A DNA stretch of 64,000 nucleotides from positions 963,001-1,027,000 of the forward strand of contig JAANYP010004337.1 of assembly GCA_020465985.1 (NCBI GenBank), given 5' to 3'. Positions 34,318-48,022 of this stretch are shown here, one piece after another (positions within the stretch are counted from its first letter, which is position 1; each line of letters starts with the position of its first letter). The stretch comes from Centrapalus pauciflorus. Lineage: Eukaryota; Streptophyta; Magnoliopsida; Asterales; Asteraceae. The notes under the pieces are model-generated. The model had not been told where the DNA came from. It saw only the letters and a program-made list of their open reading frames with translations, and made no database searches. The translations under genes and the position numbers were made by a program.

Positions 34318-36241
34318 GGATTGCTCCATAAGAGAGAGAGGAGTACCCAGGCCGCCCGCATGCGGCTCCTCCACGTCGGCCCAACCCCGGCGGCTACACC
34401 ACCCCCGCCCCCCGGCCCCGCCTAAACCCTTCCCCGGCCCGACTCCCTCTCCCCGCTCCACCCCGCTCCCCTTTGTCCTTTTGTGTGCCCCAACGGTCTC
34501 GTGACCGTTTGAATTTAAAAAAAAAAAAATATCTATCTTCCCAATACATTTAACTCACATCTTTCCCAATACATTTAACTCCCATTTCTCTCAATCTATA
34601 CACATTCAAAATTCTCTCTTTCATTTAACCTAAAATTTTTTCCAATCAATCACAATTTTATTTTTATTGTGATGGAACCGTATACTACGTCTTCGTCGTC
34701 AAACTCATCAACCGAAGAGTCGTCCGAAGACGAATCTCAAAATTATCAAGAACTCTTTCAAGCATTTATAAATGCCAGCTCTCCGCAACCTAGACGAAGA
34801 ATTCCAATTCAGAGAGACCGAGCAGCTGCAAATGAACGTCTGATGCGCAATTATTTTACTCAAAATCCTGTCTATGGAGATGATATGTTCAGAAGGAGGT
34901 TCCGGATGCGCAAAGAACTATTCCTACGAATAGTTTACGATATGGAGCAACACTTTGAATATTTTACCTTGCGATGGGATGCTCGAGGTAGAAGGGGATT
35001 TACCGCGTTACAAAAATGCACATCTGCTATTCGGCAACTCGCATATGGCATGGTGGCTGATTCGATTGACGACTCTCTTTTTATGTCTGAAAGAACTTCG
35101 TGTGAAACCTTGCAAGAATTCTGTAAGGGAATTATTCAGCTATACAGACGCAAATATTTGCGTAAACTGACTGAATCTGATGTTCATCAGTTGTACGCGT
35201 TCCATGAAGCAAAACATGGATTTCGTGGAATGCTTGGCAGCATTGACTGTACACATTGGGCATGGAGAAATTGCCCTACAGAATGGCGAGGACAATATAT
35301 GCGAGGCGATCACCAATATCCGACAATTATGTTGGAAGCTGTTGCGTCACAAGATTTATGGATTTGGCATGCATTTTTTGGCGTCGCGGGTTCCAACAAC
35401 GACATCAATGTGATTAATCAATCACCACTATTCAACGACGTTTTAAACGGGATCGCACCGGTTGTTCCTTTTGTTATTAACGGAACAGAATACAAACATG
35501 GGTACTATCTAACCGACGGGATATATCCCGAGTGGGCGACTTTTGTGAAAGCTTTTTCGTGTCCAACCGATGACAAACGAAAAAGATTCAAGGCAGCACA
35601 AGAGTCGGCAAGAAAAGACATCGAACGAGCTTTCGGTGTACTCAAATCTCGTTTTGCTATATTAAACAACCCCGCACGACCATGGCACCCAAATAAAATT
35701 AGACACATCATGTATGCTTGTGTCATATTACACAATATGATCTTAGAAGACGAAGGGTTCGCGATATGTTTATTTCAAGAAACCGAGCTTCCATCCAATC
35801 AACATTCTGCTTCCAATGAAGTGTATCAAAATACGTTACTGGAAATTCGTAATCGGGAAACACACAATAACCTTCGCTCAGATCTTGTGGAACATATTGC
35901 ACTTGCCCAAATACCAAATTTAGACGGCTAGTTTGTAATTTTTTATTTATTGTTATGTATTTTTTTTATTATAATTCGGTAATTTTTAATTTTTAGTTTA
36001 TGTAATAGTTTTTAAATATTTTATGAAATTAATTATTTTAATTCTAGTATTTGTTTTGTTAGTTAAAATTAATTAAAATGTTAAAAAAATTAAGAAAGAT
36101 GGAAAGGTTAAGAAAGGTGAGTATTTCCTAGTTAGAAAGGTGGGGAAAGGTGGAGAGAGAAAAGCTGATGTGGCGCTGACGTGTACAGAAAGGTGGGTTT
36201 GGGATAGGTGGGTACTCCCACCACTCTAAGAGTTTACTCTA
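34318..36241 (+). mobile_element. PIF/Harbinger DNA transposon
   Basis: This unit surrounds the transposase gene. The left end region (CCATAAGAGAGAGAGGAGTACCCA) and the reverse complement of the right end region (TTAGAGTGGTGGGAGTACCCA) are imperfect inverted repeats sharing GGAGTACCCA. A GC-rich leader (34345-34480) follows the left end. The 3-bp target duplication could not be placed, so the ends are approximate. No second gene (the Myb-like partner of PIF elements) fits inside. Confidence 0.6.
34672..35931 (+). CDS. PIF/Harbinger-type transposase, plant transposon protein family
   Basis: An intact, intronless frame of 419 residues from the ATG at 34672; a GTG just before it is not used. 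After a Ser/Glu-rich N-terminus, residues 75-160 form a basic helical region that would recognise DNA. The DDE nuclease follows: the first Asp in LGSIDCTHWAW (D192), the second in YYLTDGIYPEW (D282) and the Glu in ARKDIERAFGVLKSRF (E318). A conserved GSNNDINV lies near 240-246. The HGYYLTDGIYPEW block is diagnostic of the plant transposon protein family (PF04827) of PIF/Harbinger nucleases. No stop or frameshift breaks it, so it may be recent or active. Host domestication, as in ALP1/HARBI1-like genes, is the alternative, but terminal repeats favour a transposon. Confidence 0.9.
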   Translation: MEPYTTSSSSNSSTEESSEDESQNYQELFQAFINASSPQPRRRIPIQRDRAAANERLMRNYFTQNPVYGDDMFRRRFRMRKELFLRIVYDMEQHFEYFTLRWDARGRRGFTALQKCTSAIRQLAYGMVADSIDDSLFMSERTSCETLQEFCKGIIQLYRRKYLRKLTESDVHQLYAFHEAKHGFRGMLGSIDCTHWAWRNCPTEWRGQYMRGDHQYPTIMLEAVASQDLWIWHAFFGVAGSNNDINVINQSPLFNDVLNGIAPVVPFVINGTEYKHGYYLTDGIYPEWATFVKAFSCPTDDKRKRFKAAQESARKDIERAFGVLKSRFAILNNPARPWHPNKIRHIMYACVILHNMILEDEGFAICLFQETELPSNQHSASNEVYQNTLLEIRNRETHNNLRSDLVEHIALAQIPNLDG

Positions 36242-37713
36242 AGGTTGCGTCGCGTTTGGTTCACAAAATAGAAAAAGAAATTAAAATTTAGAATTTAGCT
36301 ATAATATATTTGATGGTGATAGATAAAATATAGTTTTTAGTGTTTGTTAATATATATGTTAGAATCTAAGTTATGTATGCGTTTGTAACTTCTATAAACA
36401 AAGAGGTTGAAGACAAATAACTATAATTTAACTCTTTGTCTTTGTTATCAAATGTTCAAAACAATGTAAATTTAAATTTCAATTACTTCAAACTCCATTC
36501 CGCGAATCAAACATCATCTTACGAGTATTTGGTATAGTGAAATCACGTGAGATTTATAAGGTCTTTTGTTATATGACAAGAGCATCACTTCTTAACGAGA
36601 AGGGATAGAGAATGAAGTTTAATATAAAATTAATTTCTTTCATTTCTATATTAGTACGGATAGAATTAAAATAATTAGTAAACCGGGTTTTTTAAACTGA
36701 AGAATCGGGTCCAAATTTCACTAAATCAAAAAGAAAAAAATAACTTGAAGAGTTTTATGAAAAAAAAACATAGAGGGACAAAAGCGCAAAATATGTGAAA
36801 ACATGTTATTTTTTTTTTATAAACCCCTTGAGAAAAAACAAAAGTAACAAGTTTAATTTTCTAATCAGAACTTTGATGATTAAATACAATATTGACGATT
36901 GATACCATTTATTTCTCAGAATACAAAACAATTATTTGTATGAATTTTCATTATATGTCACTCAAATCTTGCCAAATGATAATGTGTTGTTAAATGTTAG
37001 ATATTTAGATCCACAAAAATAGAAGGACCATTGATTTGTCCTTCAACTAGATGACTATGACCATTGATTGAAAGTTGAAAGTCTCTGTTCCAATGTGGAT
37101 TGTATTTTCCTTTAGAAAAATAATAGTTTTGAGCCTGAATTTTAATAAGTAAATTGAATGTCATGAATGTCAAACTTTATGAGTTTATATTGTATTCTAC
37201 TTCATGAGATTTTTAAAATATTATATAATAATCTTGAAGCAAATTAATGAAACGTTGCAAAGTAAAATAGAGCCTTTTAAATAATTTTTTATTACTAGTA
37301 AATTTGAATTGATGTGTAATCCCCACATCTTTATATTTGTTTGATTATATATATTAACGAGTAAAATACCCCGCGCTTTGCGGCGGGTATATGAATCACG
37401 CACAGCTAAATTAATAAAACTGAAATGTAAAAAGTATAGAAATCTAAAATATGATTCTCAATTATTAAAAAATAAATTGAAAAAGCTGAAATATAAAAAA
37501 TAAGAAATTTAACATATAATTCTCAGTCAAAAATAATAATATTTATAATCACATATCATTTTTAATGTTATTATTATCTAGAAGGGTCAATTGTTATTTT
37601 TAGATTTTTTTAAACATATTCTAAATATACTACATTCATCTTGCTAAAACTTATAATGATAATAATACAAAAAAAATCGAGCAAAATTTTATTTTATACA
37701 CACACACATATAC

Positions 37714-37782
<69 letters not shown>

Positions 37783-39528
37783 GTTTTTTTATTGTGAGAA
37801 ACTAAATATATCTTGAGAAATGTGAAAAACGATTCACTAATTTTGCACATTGATTCACCTCTTTTTAATTTATGATTTGTATTTATAATTCAAAAACTAA
37901 TAAATTAACCTAAAACGTAGTGAATTGTTAATTCAACTAATCCGGGATTTATGATTTATTATTTGTCAAAAGATGGTGAATCACGTTGATTCTTTTATTT
38001 CTCGAGATATGTTCAGTTTTCTCATTTGATTCTAAGTTTACAATATAAACAATTTAAGAATAATGATGATAATTAAAACAATTACAATAATAAAAATATA
38101 TTTAATAAATAATGCATATAAAATTATGAATTATCTATTTGATTTATGAATAATGTCATCTATCAAACAGATTAATAAAAGTAATTATATTGGATAATAT
38201 ATAAAGGTGTAAAATTAGAAGTAAAGTTAGGGGTGTGTGTTTTCTGTTCAAAAAAAGTTTAATAATATACAATACGTTTTATGATAATAACGATTATATA
38301 TTTCTTTATATAGAAAAATTTGATAATTCATATTTAAAAAGAATTAATTTCACTATACTTTACATGTATTATTGAAAATTATGTGTAATATTATTTATTT
38401 TTTTAAAAGCTAAAAATAGAACGAAAACAAAACATACAAAATAAGAAGAAAAAAAATCAAAGAAATAATTGTTAATATTAAGTAAATTTACGATGAAATT
38501 AAATAAAATAACAATATTTAAAAATGACCTTGAATTGAAGTTTGTATTAAATGTAAACTATAATATTTAAATATTGTATTAAATTTGCATTAAATAAGTT
38601 ATACTATAGAATTATATTTTATTTAATTAAAATAAATTAAGAAATAAATTATATAGAACACATAAAATTTAAAAAACTAAAAATAAAACCAAAAAAAAAA
38701 AAAACAAAAAGAATTGGGTGAATAGGTTATGAATAGTGCTATATCATCTTGATAAATGTTATTATTTAAATAATGTGTTTATAAATATTTTTTTCATAGT
38801 TTTTTAAGTAAATTTAATTGAGTTAACAATATATTTAACCATTGAATATTATTATATAGTATTAGAGATTAAAAATAATGCGGCCCCTAATATTTTGAGA
38901 CCCTGTTCCTGTGCTCATATTGCACACACAAAGATCAACACTTCTATTAAAAGTAATTCGGCCCCTATCATTTTGAGGCCCTCTAATGATCAACACTTCT
39001 ATTAAAATTTACCAGTTTTATAATTTATATCAGTAATAGACTAGAGGAGTGGTTAAGAAATATTTGTCAACATCTGTTTAATTTCTTGATTTTTCTATTT
39101 GTTTTGTTTATATATTAGTAAAATGGGATTAATTTGTTTCATAGTTTATTTAAATGAGTTGCTTTTTGCCCCCGCATGCATCATAACAGGAGGTAATTAA
39201 AAATTATATTTTATTGATACATCTTTATATATTACAAATGAAAACAACCTGATGTCATGTGTCAGCTTCACGTTTCATAAAAAACAAAAGTACACATTAC
39301 TATATTTAAAATAATTAAAAGATAAATACAATTTATCTTTTTCAAAATCTATATATATATATTAATGAATAATCAACTATATCCATTATATGTGATTAGC
39401 TAATGATACCGTTTTTATTGGCATCTTTTGACATTTATCAATTTATTATCCGATCTAAATTTAAATATTAGCTTTAATTAATTATTTAATAAAATCAAAT
39501 TTGATTTTAAAAAGTTTAAGGTGGCGTT
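36242..39528. other. AT-rich intergenic DNA with microsatellite and possible Helitron end
   Basis: No gene is supported. (TA)n(TG)n lies at 37719-37781. On the minus strand near 37400-37357 a GC stem (CCCGCCGCAAAGCGCGGG) is followed by TATTTTACTCGT, like a mutated Helitron 3' end (CTAGT expected). At 38880-39010 a block with CGGCCCCTA and GATCAACACTTCTATTAAAA occurs twice in tandem. Confidence 0.5.
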
Positions 39529-39744
39529 TGGTTTGAATAATTTAAACAACTCATTTAGGATTTGGATTTAAAAATACTTGATTGTCATGTTTGTATTCAA
39601 TATTAAAAGAAAGGATTTAGCTCATTTAGGATTTTATATTCATCACTTCTTCACATTTCATAATGCACCCATCTCCCTAAAGATTTCAAAATCCTATCAT
39701 TTTAGAATCCATCATTTTAAATTCATGTAATCCAAACGACACCT
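39529..39744. mobile_element. hAT-like MITE
   Basis: The ends AGGTGGCGTTTGG and CCAAACGACACCT are imperfect inverted repeats, and the GCGTTTGG tip is common in plant hAT MITEs. No exact target duplication was seen. Confidence 0.55.
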
Positions 39745-40254
39745 AAATATATGAAATTCAATATCAAACTCACTCTCTCTCTGTGTGTATATAAAATTTT
39801 AAACACGTAATTTACTTTGTTTTTTTTTTTCCTTAATCATGTAAATTTACTTAAAAGATATGAAATAAAGTTAAATTTAAGTTGAAATCTTACTATTAAG
39901 TTGTAAGTGACATTTTACATCACGTGGGATATAAAATTGTATATACAGTTGTTTATAAGTAAAATTAATCCTATATTTATTGTTTTGTTGATTAAAAAAA
40001 ACATTTATTATTTATGCATTTGATTTTAAAATCATATTATTGAAAAGTATATAGATAGATCCATAAACTAGTATAAATGAATAAAGTGTAAAAAAATGAT
40101 GATTTTGAAGATTAGAACCTAAAGCCGCCACCTAACAATGTCAACATCTAAACATGAAACTACAAATTTTGTTTGTTAGAAAAATAGGAATCATACGTAT
40201 AAAGAATTAAAAAAAAAAAATAATTAAAAAAATAAAAGGACACAATTTCACAGG

Positions 40255-40790
40255 GACCATTCCACTCTTGAGCCCCAGCAGCAGCTAGCCAGTGTAATTG
40301 ACTCGTCCAGGCGCCACCGCCGTGCATTCTAGAACTTGACCGCCGGCTAATTTTATCCTTAAGATTGAGTCAATTATTCCATGCTACTTAAAAGGGTAAA
40401 ACAATAAAATACAAAACAAAAATGTAATATATACCCAAAAAACATGCATAAATAATTAACTTTAACTAATAATAACATTTTTCAATTCCTCCTTCATACG
40501 TACCCATTTCTCATGCCTGCAACTGCTCACTCCTCTCGATCGATCTTTCTTCTCCTGGTTATGTGGCTTTTTCGCTTTCGCTTCAACTCATTATCGAATT
40601 AAATCGCCTTATTTTCTTTCATTTTAGGTTTAAATTTGGTTTCAACATTTATAAAGGTTGGATTTTCATTGATTATTTGACTATGTTTGGATGTTCTTCG
40701 TCGTTTTCTGACTGACTTATCCAGCTTTGTTTCTTCTTCTGTTGATCTCACTTCCTCTCTAACTTTATTTGTTCAGGTAATGTTTCAATC
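40255..40790 (+). other. Promoter/5'-leader-like region without an attached gene
   Basis: After kilobases of AT-rich DNA, 40255-40330 is GC-richer. The stretch 40485-40780 is pyrimidine-rich with CTCTCGATCGATC, several TTCTTCT runs and a CAGGTAATG junction near 40776 that could be a splice site. This looks like a transcribed leader on the plus strand, but no long frame follows. It could be a non-coding exon, a long non-coding RNA or a truncated gene. Confidence 0.3.
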
Positions 40791-41308
40791 TTGTTGTTGT
40801 TCTTCTTTCCAACAAGTTTTTTATATTTTATTTACAAAATTTCTAGGATCTAGTGTGTAATGTGTGAATTTTGAACCCCGATCACATATCTTGGGATGTC
40901 GGTTACGAATTGTGCTGCAATAATGTTTTTTTATGTATTGCATCCAGTTTTTTTATGTAGATTACAAGAGCTTCATATAATACTCTGTAGTTTGTATCTC
41001 ATGAGTTACAATGTAGTTAAACATATAAACGACTTATTAGAATAGATTATCGATGTTATAAAAAACAAACTTTGTTCATTTTTTAAAAAGGCCATGGAAT
41101 TTGATGTTTGATGCAAAATTAATATACATAAAAGAACTTAATGTTTAACGTTTGACGCAAAATTAATAAAAATGTATAAATGTTCTAAATAAATACACAT
41201 AATATATGAGAATATATATATTTTACATTCAACTTAGTTCAATTAATCATTCGTAATATAAATTACGATGGTATATTATTAAAAACGTAATATGCTATTT
41301 AAAAAAAA

Positions 41309-41824
41309 GGGATAATTGCGCAAAAAACCTTCAACTTGTCAGGTTTTTGTGATTAAACCCCCAAACCATTTTTCGTTGTATAGAAAACCCCGAACTAACT
41401 AAAAATATGTAAATCAAGGTTTTATCAATTGTTAACCGGTTGAAACCGGTTATTAATCCTACGTGGACCGATATATAACCTACGTGGAATAAATTTTAAT
41501 TGTTGAAACCGGTTGCCAAGTATTACACATCACTTAAACACTCGGCGATGATGTAATCTAGTTTAAAAATTACAATTAAAAATTATCAATGGAGGTTTAA
41601 ATGATGTGTAATACTTGGCAACCGGTTTCAACAATTAAAACTATTATACGTAGGTTATTTACCGGTTCACGTACGATTAATAATCGGTTTCAACGGGTTA
41701 CTCATTGATAAAACCTTGATTTACTGATTTTTAGTTAGTTCGGCGTTTTCTATGCAACGAAAAATGGTTTGGGGTTTTAACCACAAAAAGCTTACAAGTT
41801 GATGGTTTTTTGCGTAATTATCCC
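41309..41824. mobile_element. MULE-type MITE of the ACCGGTT group
   Basis: Long inverted repeats: the left begins GGGATAATTGCGCAAAAAACC and the right ends with the complement (GCGTAATTATCCC). Inner arms carry AACCGGTTGAAACCGGTTAT and the complement. The flanks are (T)TAAAAAAA(A) on both sides, consistent with a 9-bp duplication blurred by the A-run. Confidence 0.75.
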
Positions 41825-43590
<1,766 letters not shown>

Positions 43591-43866
43591 GTAAAATTTG
43601 TGAACGTTGTTGACATGTACACCTTGTTGGCACTCTGCACACGTGTCGTAGACATCTTTGTCGCGTGGAGTGGCGCGTGTACATCCATCAGTTCCTTAAG
43701 CCCAAAAAATCTCTATGCTTCCCGTTCCCGTTCTCAAAATCCCAATTCAATACTCCCTAAAATTGCCCTAATTTCTAGGTTTCTTCTCACCCAATCTTCA
43801 CAAACCCCATCGAAATCTTCATTCCTTGTTCTGAAACCCGGAAATATTTTAGTTTTCGAAGGTTTC

Positions 43867-43884
43867 ATGGAAAATTATGTTTGA
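43867..43884 (+). promoter_or_regulatory. Short upstream open frame before the AT1G01500-family start
   Basis: An ATG at 43867 is followed by four sense codons and a TGA at 43882-43884, ending 20 bases before the chosen start. If it lies in the transcript, it could lower initiation at the main start. Confidence 0.5.
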
Positions 43885-43904
43885 ATCACCATTTTGTGGA
43901 TTTA

Positions 43905-46461
43905 ATGGATCGAGAGGAGAGTAATTTGTCTATAGCAGATTACAATCCATTCAATTACAGGGTAATCAATGGTTCGGGTAATATTCATCATCAAATGACG
44001 TCGGGTTGGTTCGAAATTCGGTTGTTCTATGTCCGAATCACGCCGTGCGCCGTGAACACGGTGCCTGAGCATTTAACTTTACGAAACCTGCGCCGTGAAA
44101 TCGGTGTCTCACTTGAGATTAATGGATTTAGGATTCCGTCAACTAACACTGCTATAGTGACGTTAAGAAGGGACCGTGTCGACAAAGAGTCATCAGAAGT
44201 GACATATGTTAGTACGGATAATGTTAGGGTCACTGGGGCGATTGAATTTGAGGTAATTGAAAATGAAAGGGATGACGCGGAGATGATCTTGTGTGGGTCA
44301 TTGGAGAGGATTGAACCAACTTGGAGCAATGGGAGTTTAGATAACGGCAATAATCAAAATCATAATACTAATGGATCAAAAACGGGTTGGAGTATGGATT
44401 TCTATGCTGCAAATTTGTCCAAGTTTGGGACTTCTTCACCATCAATCGAAGTTTACATTGCAGGGTGTTGCTCCTCCGTGCCTGTGATATTGACGAAAAC
44501 TATTCAAGTTAGTCCTAGGAGACGAGGTTCAAGGCAAGGGATGCTTGATGCGATCCCAGAGGATGAAGAAGTCGATAAGGAAACAAGGAAAGACAATGGG
44601 GTTATCCGACAACGAAAATTGCCGGTAAATAGCTGTATCTTCTCAATCACTATGCCCATTCTAAGGAATTCGTTTATCTTGCATATGTTTTGTTTCTTTA
44701 CATGTTGTCTTTATACTTGTTTGGATGTGCTTTTAAAATGTTTATTCAACTCTAGGTGCCATAATGTGATGATTATGGTCAAAATAACCTTAATGATTAT
44801 TTATTGATATAAAAAAATTATTAACCAATTATTCTTAGCTTTAAGCTGCTTATTGAATTCTGATAACCACTTTGAAATACATATCATGCTATTTTATTAT
44901 GCAGCATGTGGTAGTTTTTGTCTTTTAAAATTTAAATATTGTTGAGTTGTGACCAATTATTATGATATCAAATAATGTTTTATTTGAACACATGACTAGA
45001 GAATATGTATACGGATACTAAAGGCCTCGTTAGTATTGATCTTAATCCATCTAAGTGGTGGGAATCAGGACGTAGATATGACTACCTTAAAATCATACTC
45101 TAGCATAGACTTTTATGAGTCTTGATTATTCAACAGTTTCAAAGTGTGTCTTATTCAAATGCTATTCAAATGGTGTGGTTCTGGTATACTTCATGATACA
45201 TTTCGAAGAAAATTATTCTTCCCTGATCTCAAGATAAAATCAAATGTTGATATAATGTAATTAAGAGCAATTTACTATTGGTTGGACTACTACAATTATC
45301 ATCAAAAACAACAAAAAAAGAGTCTTCTGGACCATAATCAATGTTGTCATTACTTTATATTGATTAATATACGGTGAATCTATAGGAAACATGATTTAGG
45401 CGATTATGAGATAGGTTATTTGAGGCAGGGTGCTAGTAGTTATTCGTCGATTGTCAGATTATAAAGGTGGGCAGGTGCGTTTAGAACACATTTTGAAAAA
45501 AACAAACAAACACTCATTTTACTTCCAAAATTATGAGCCTCTTCTACCTGACAAGAGTAGACCATCAATGAATGAAGAAGTGGTTAGAGGTTCCTACTTC
45601 AAGCTCCATGACTAAATCTCCTTAACATAAGACAAAATTCGTATGATTTTGGAACGAGTGTACACCTTTATGAAGATTGTGCATATATTTAAATTTTTAA
45701 ATGGAAAACAGTAGATATTGTTTCTTTAAAATAATCCATCTTTGACCATATTTTTTTTATCCGGGTGCTTTTGTTGCGGTAATGCCACAGGGATAGGAAA
45801 AAATTATTGATTTTGGGAATACTCTCAAAAGCCTTAAGCTATAGGCATCCCGTGTATCACACTGAGGAATTACACAACAAATGCAACAACCAAATACTTG
45901 ATCGAGTAAATATGAAACCAAGTGGAATAACACTTGTTGAATAAAACTTATGGGAATGGCGATACATATTATCCTTGGGCATGTTAATGTGGGAAGATTC
46001 ACCATTTATTCATATTGCAATTTCTTCAGTTTTTCGAATGTGAAGATGTTATCTTTTGATTTGGCATGGGCAAGATTTAAGAATGATTATGTATGATGGA
46101 GTATGTACAATGTATGTTTCCTGAGTTAGTTCCCAGTAAGAATTAACAAGTAAAAACCTATACATGGTGCTAATATTTGTACACAAAAGTTGATTTGTTA
46201 GGTGAGTCGTCTGTTACTTTCTTTTTTCAGCATATAGGGGAAGAGGCTGATGAGTATGAATCAGAAGGAAAAGTTGGACCAAGCTACTATTCAGATGAGA
46301 TGTATTATGATGAGGATGGACAACTTACATGGTTCAATGCTGGTGTGAGAGTTGGTGTCGGGATCGGCCTTGGGATGTGTCTTGGTATCGGCATTGGTGT
46401 TGGACTGCTCATGCGATCGTATCAAGCAACAACCCAAAATTTCAGGAGGCGGTTCTTTTGA
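43905..46461 (+). CDS. AT1G01500-family protein, labelled 'erythronate-4-phosphate dehydrogenase-like'
   Basis: Two exons, 43905-44624 and 46231-46461, join in phase 0 (GTAAAT donor, TTTTTTCAG acceptor) and give 316 residues. I chose the ATG at 43905; the frame is open back to 43881 without another ATG. The N-terminal and middle part has WFEIRLFYVRITPCAVNTVP and an FEVIENER segment, both hallmarks of this plant family. Residues 240-272 are acidic and Tyr-rich. Residues 278-300 form a Gly-zipper-like hydrophobic helix (VGVGIGLGMCLGIGIGVGLL) followed by MRSYQAT and a basic tail, so a membrane anchor or pore-like helix is likely. I see no Rossmann NAD motif, so the dehydrogenase name is an annotation legacy and the function is unknown. 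It lies directly upstream of ANGUSTIFOLIA, as in Arabidopsis. Confidence 0.9.
44625..46230 (+). other. Intron of the AT1G01500-family gene
   Basis: A 1606-bp intron bounded by GT and AG. The stretches open in other frames inside it (45430, 45757) show no recognisable domain. Confidence 0.8.
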
Positions 46462-47700
46462 TCTTTTCTCACTTTCTACATCTTCGAAAATGGCTAAGTG
46501 ACATATACACACTGGATTTAAATTAAATATCCAGTTCTTATAGGGCAAGCCCCCACCATCATACTAGGAGCATCAAAGTGATAGCGATGAAACGTTCATG
46601 GGTTTACTCGAGAAGTTTTTTTTGTAGATAGGTTTCGTTTTGGTTTTGGTTTTGGTTTCGTGGCTTAGAGTCATACTGAGGGTTGGTTTTTCGATGTCTA
46701 ATTCCTGTAATCTTACTCTGGCAACACAACATATGTTTCTGTAATTCTTCCAATGCCTTTTCTTTTATTGTAATAAGTTCTTTTATTGAATCTCAACTAA
46801 TAATGCAATTTTTTTGGTGTCATCTGATTGAATTTAATAAATTTAGTCCAAACAGCAAACAGTGATGTTGTTCGATTATCTAAAGCTTATACAGATGTTT
46901 TTAATATTAGTGCAAGCAAAGCTATGGGCCTTCCGCTTGCTACATAAGATTCAATTGTCCTGCGATTCCTGGACCTTTGTCGTTGGACCATCTCTACCAC
47001 CCATAGCATGTATGTCGTTCGGATCAAGTGTATACTTATATGACGAGAGAAGTTCAATGGAAAACCAAGATGCATCGGAAAACCTCCATGCACCACCACA
47101 AATGCATCACGATTCCCGCGTGATGCATCAAATTCCCGCATGATGCATCGACTTTCTGCGTGATGCATCACCTGATCCAATGGCTATAAAGCGCATCAAT
47201 ATGATACATGGACCTTTTTCTTACTCATATGATACATGTAATTTAGTTTTCCATTTGAATATGATATAATTCTACACGGCGTTTGGTTTTTCATACAAAA
47301 AGAGCTCGATTTTTAACCAAACTCTGTGTATAAATATACTATATTGGAAAAGAAACTAAAGTAGATGTATCATATAGGTAAGAAAAAAAATTCATGTACC
47401 ATACCGATACATTAATAAAATGTGTTAAAATTGTGCGATCTTAACCCAACTAAAAAACTTAGAAATGAGTCAACTTTGTTAAATAAAAAAAGCAAATATA
47501 TGTGTTAATTATCAAATTTGTGCATAACAATAATTTTCATATAGCCTTGAAGTTCAAAACTCTAAGTTTTAAATATTTAATCATGTAATTAAATTATCAA
47601 AACTTTTAAGAGTTCTATCGAACTATCATATAATGGATTTTTAAATATTTCATCAGTTTGACATAAAATTAATTTTTAATGTAAATTATATTATATATAA
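46462..47700. other. Spacer between the AT1G01500-family gene and ANGUSTIFOLIA
   Basis: The first part (46462-46860) is the likely 3' UTR, ending in T-rich sequence with TTGTAATAAG-like signals. The rest contains a truncated family C element (47052-47192). No gene is supported. Confidence 0.5.
47052..47192 (-). mobile_element. Truncated family C element without (TA)n flank
   Basis: It matches the beginning of the inverted C copy at 24730: GTTCAATGGAAAACC, GATGCATCGGAAAACC, then TGATGCATCA array units and CACCTGATCCAATGGCTATAAAG. It stops there and lacks the last 50 or so bases of the family. It has no TA microsatellite on either side, unlike the intact copies. Confidence 0.7.
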
Positions 47701-47707
47701 AAAATAG

Positions 47708-48022
47708 GGTTAATATTGAAAAAACCCTATAAACTTTTCTCATTTTCATGATTAAGTCCCTAAACTTTTTTCCGATTACTTAAGTCCCTAAACTATTTTT
47801 GTATTATTCAAAAGTATATATTTTTGACCGGCTACCGGATGAATAGGTAAAACATAACCAATAAATAAAAAGTTTAGGGCCTTAATCGCTAAAACATGTA
47901 AACATAGTGAGAATTTTTGAATAAGACAAAAATAGTTAAGGGTCTTACACAATCAGAAAAAAAGTTTAGGGACTTAATCACAAAACTACAGAAAGTTTAT
48001 GGGGTTTTTTTCGATAATATTG
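47708..48022. mobile_element. MITE in the ANGUSTIFOLIA upstream region
   Basis: The left end GGTTAATATTGAAAAAACCC is inverted at the right end (GGGGTTTTTTTCGATAATATT), and inner arms share TTAAGTCCCTAAACTnTTTT with its complement. It ends about 310 bp before the ANGUSTIFOLIA start codon. No clear target duplication. Confidence 0.65.

Noticed and set aside
34955..35917. Alternate-frame open reading frames within the Harbinger transposase
   Set aside because: They overlap the intact 419-residue frame, which alone shows family motifs.
43600..43884. Open frame just upstream of the AT1G01500-family start
   Set aside because: It has no recognisable domain, starts at a non-ATG codon and overlaps the promoter and leader; only its last ATG matters, as an upstream frame.
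43905..46461. Erythronate-4-phosphate dehydrogenase activity
   Set aside because: No Rossmann glycine motif or catalytic residues are visible; the name comes from database labels for the family.
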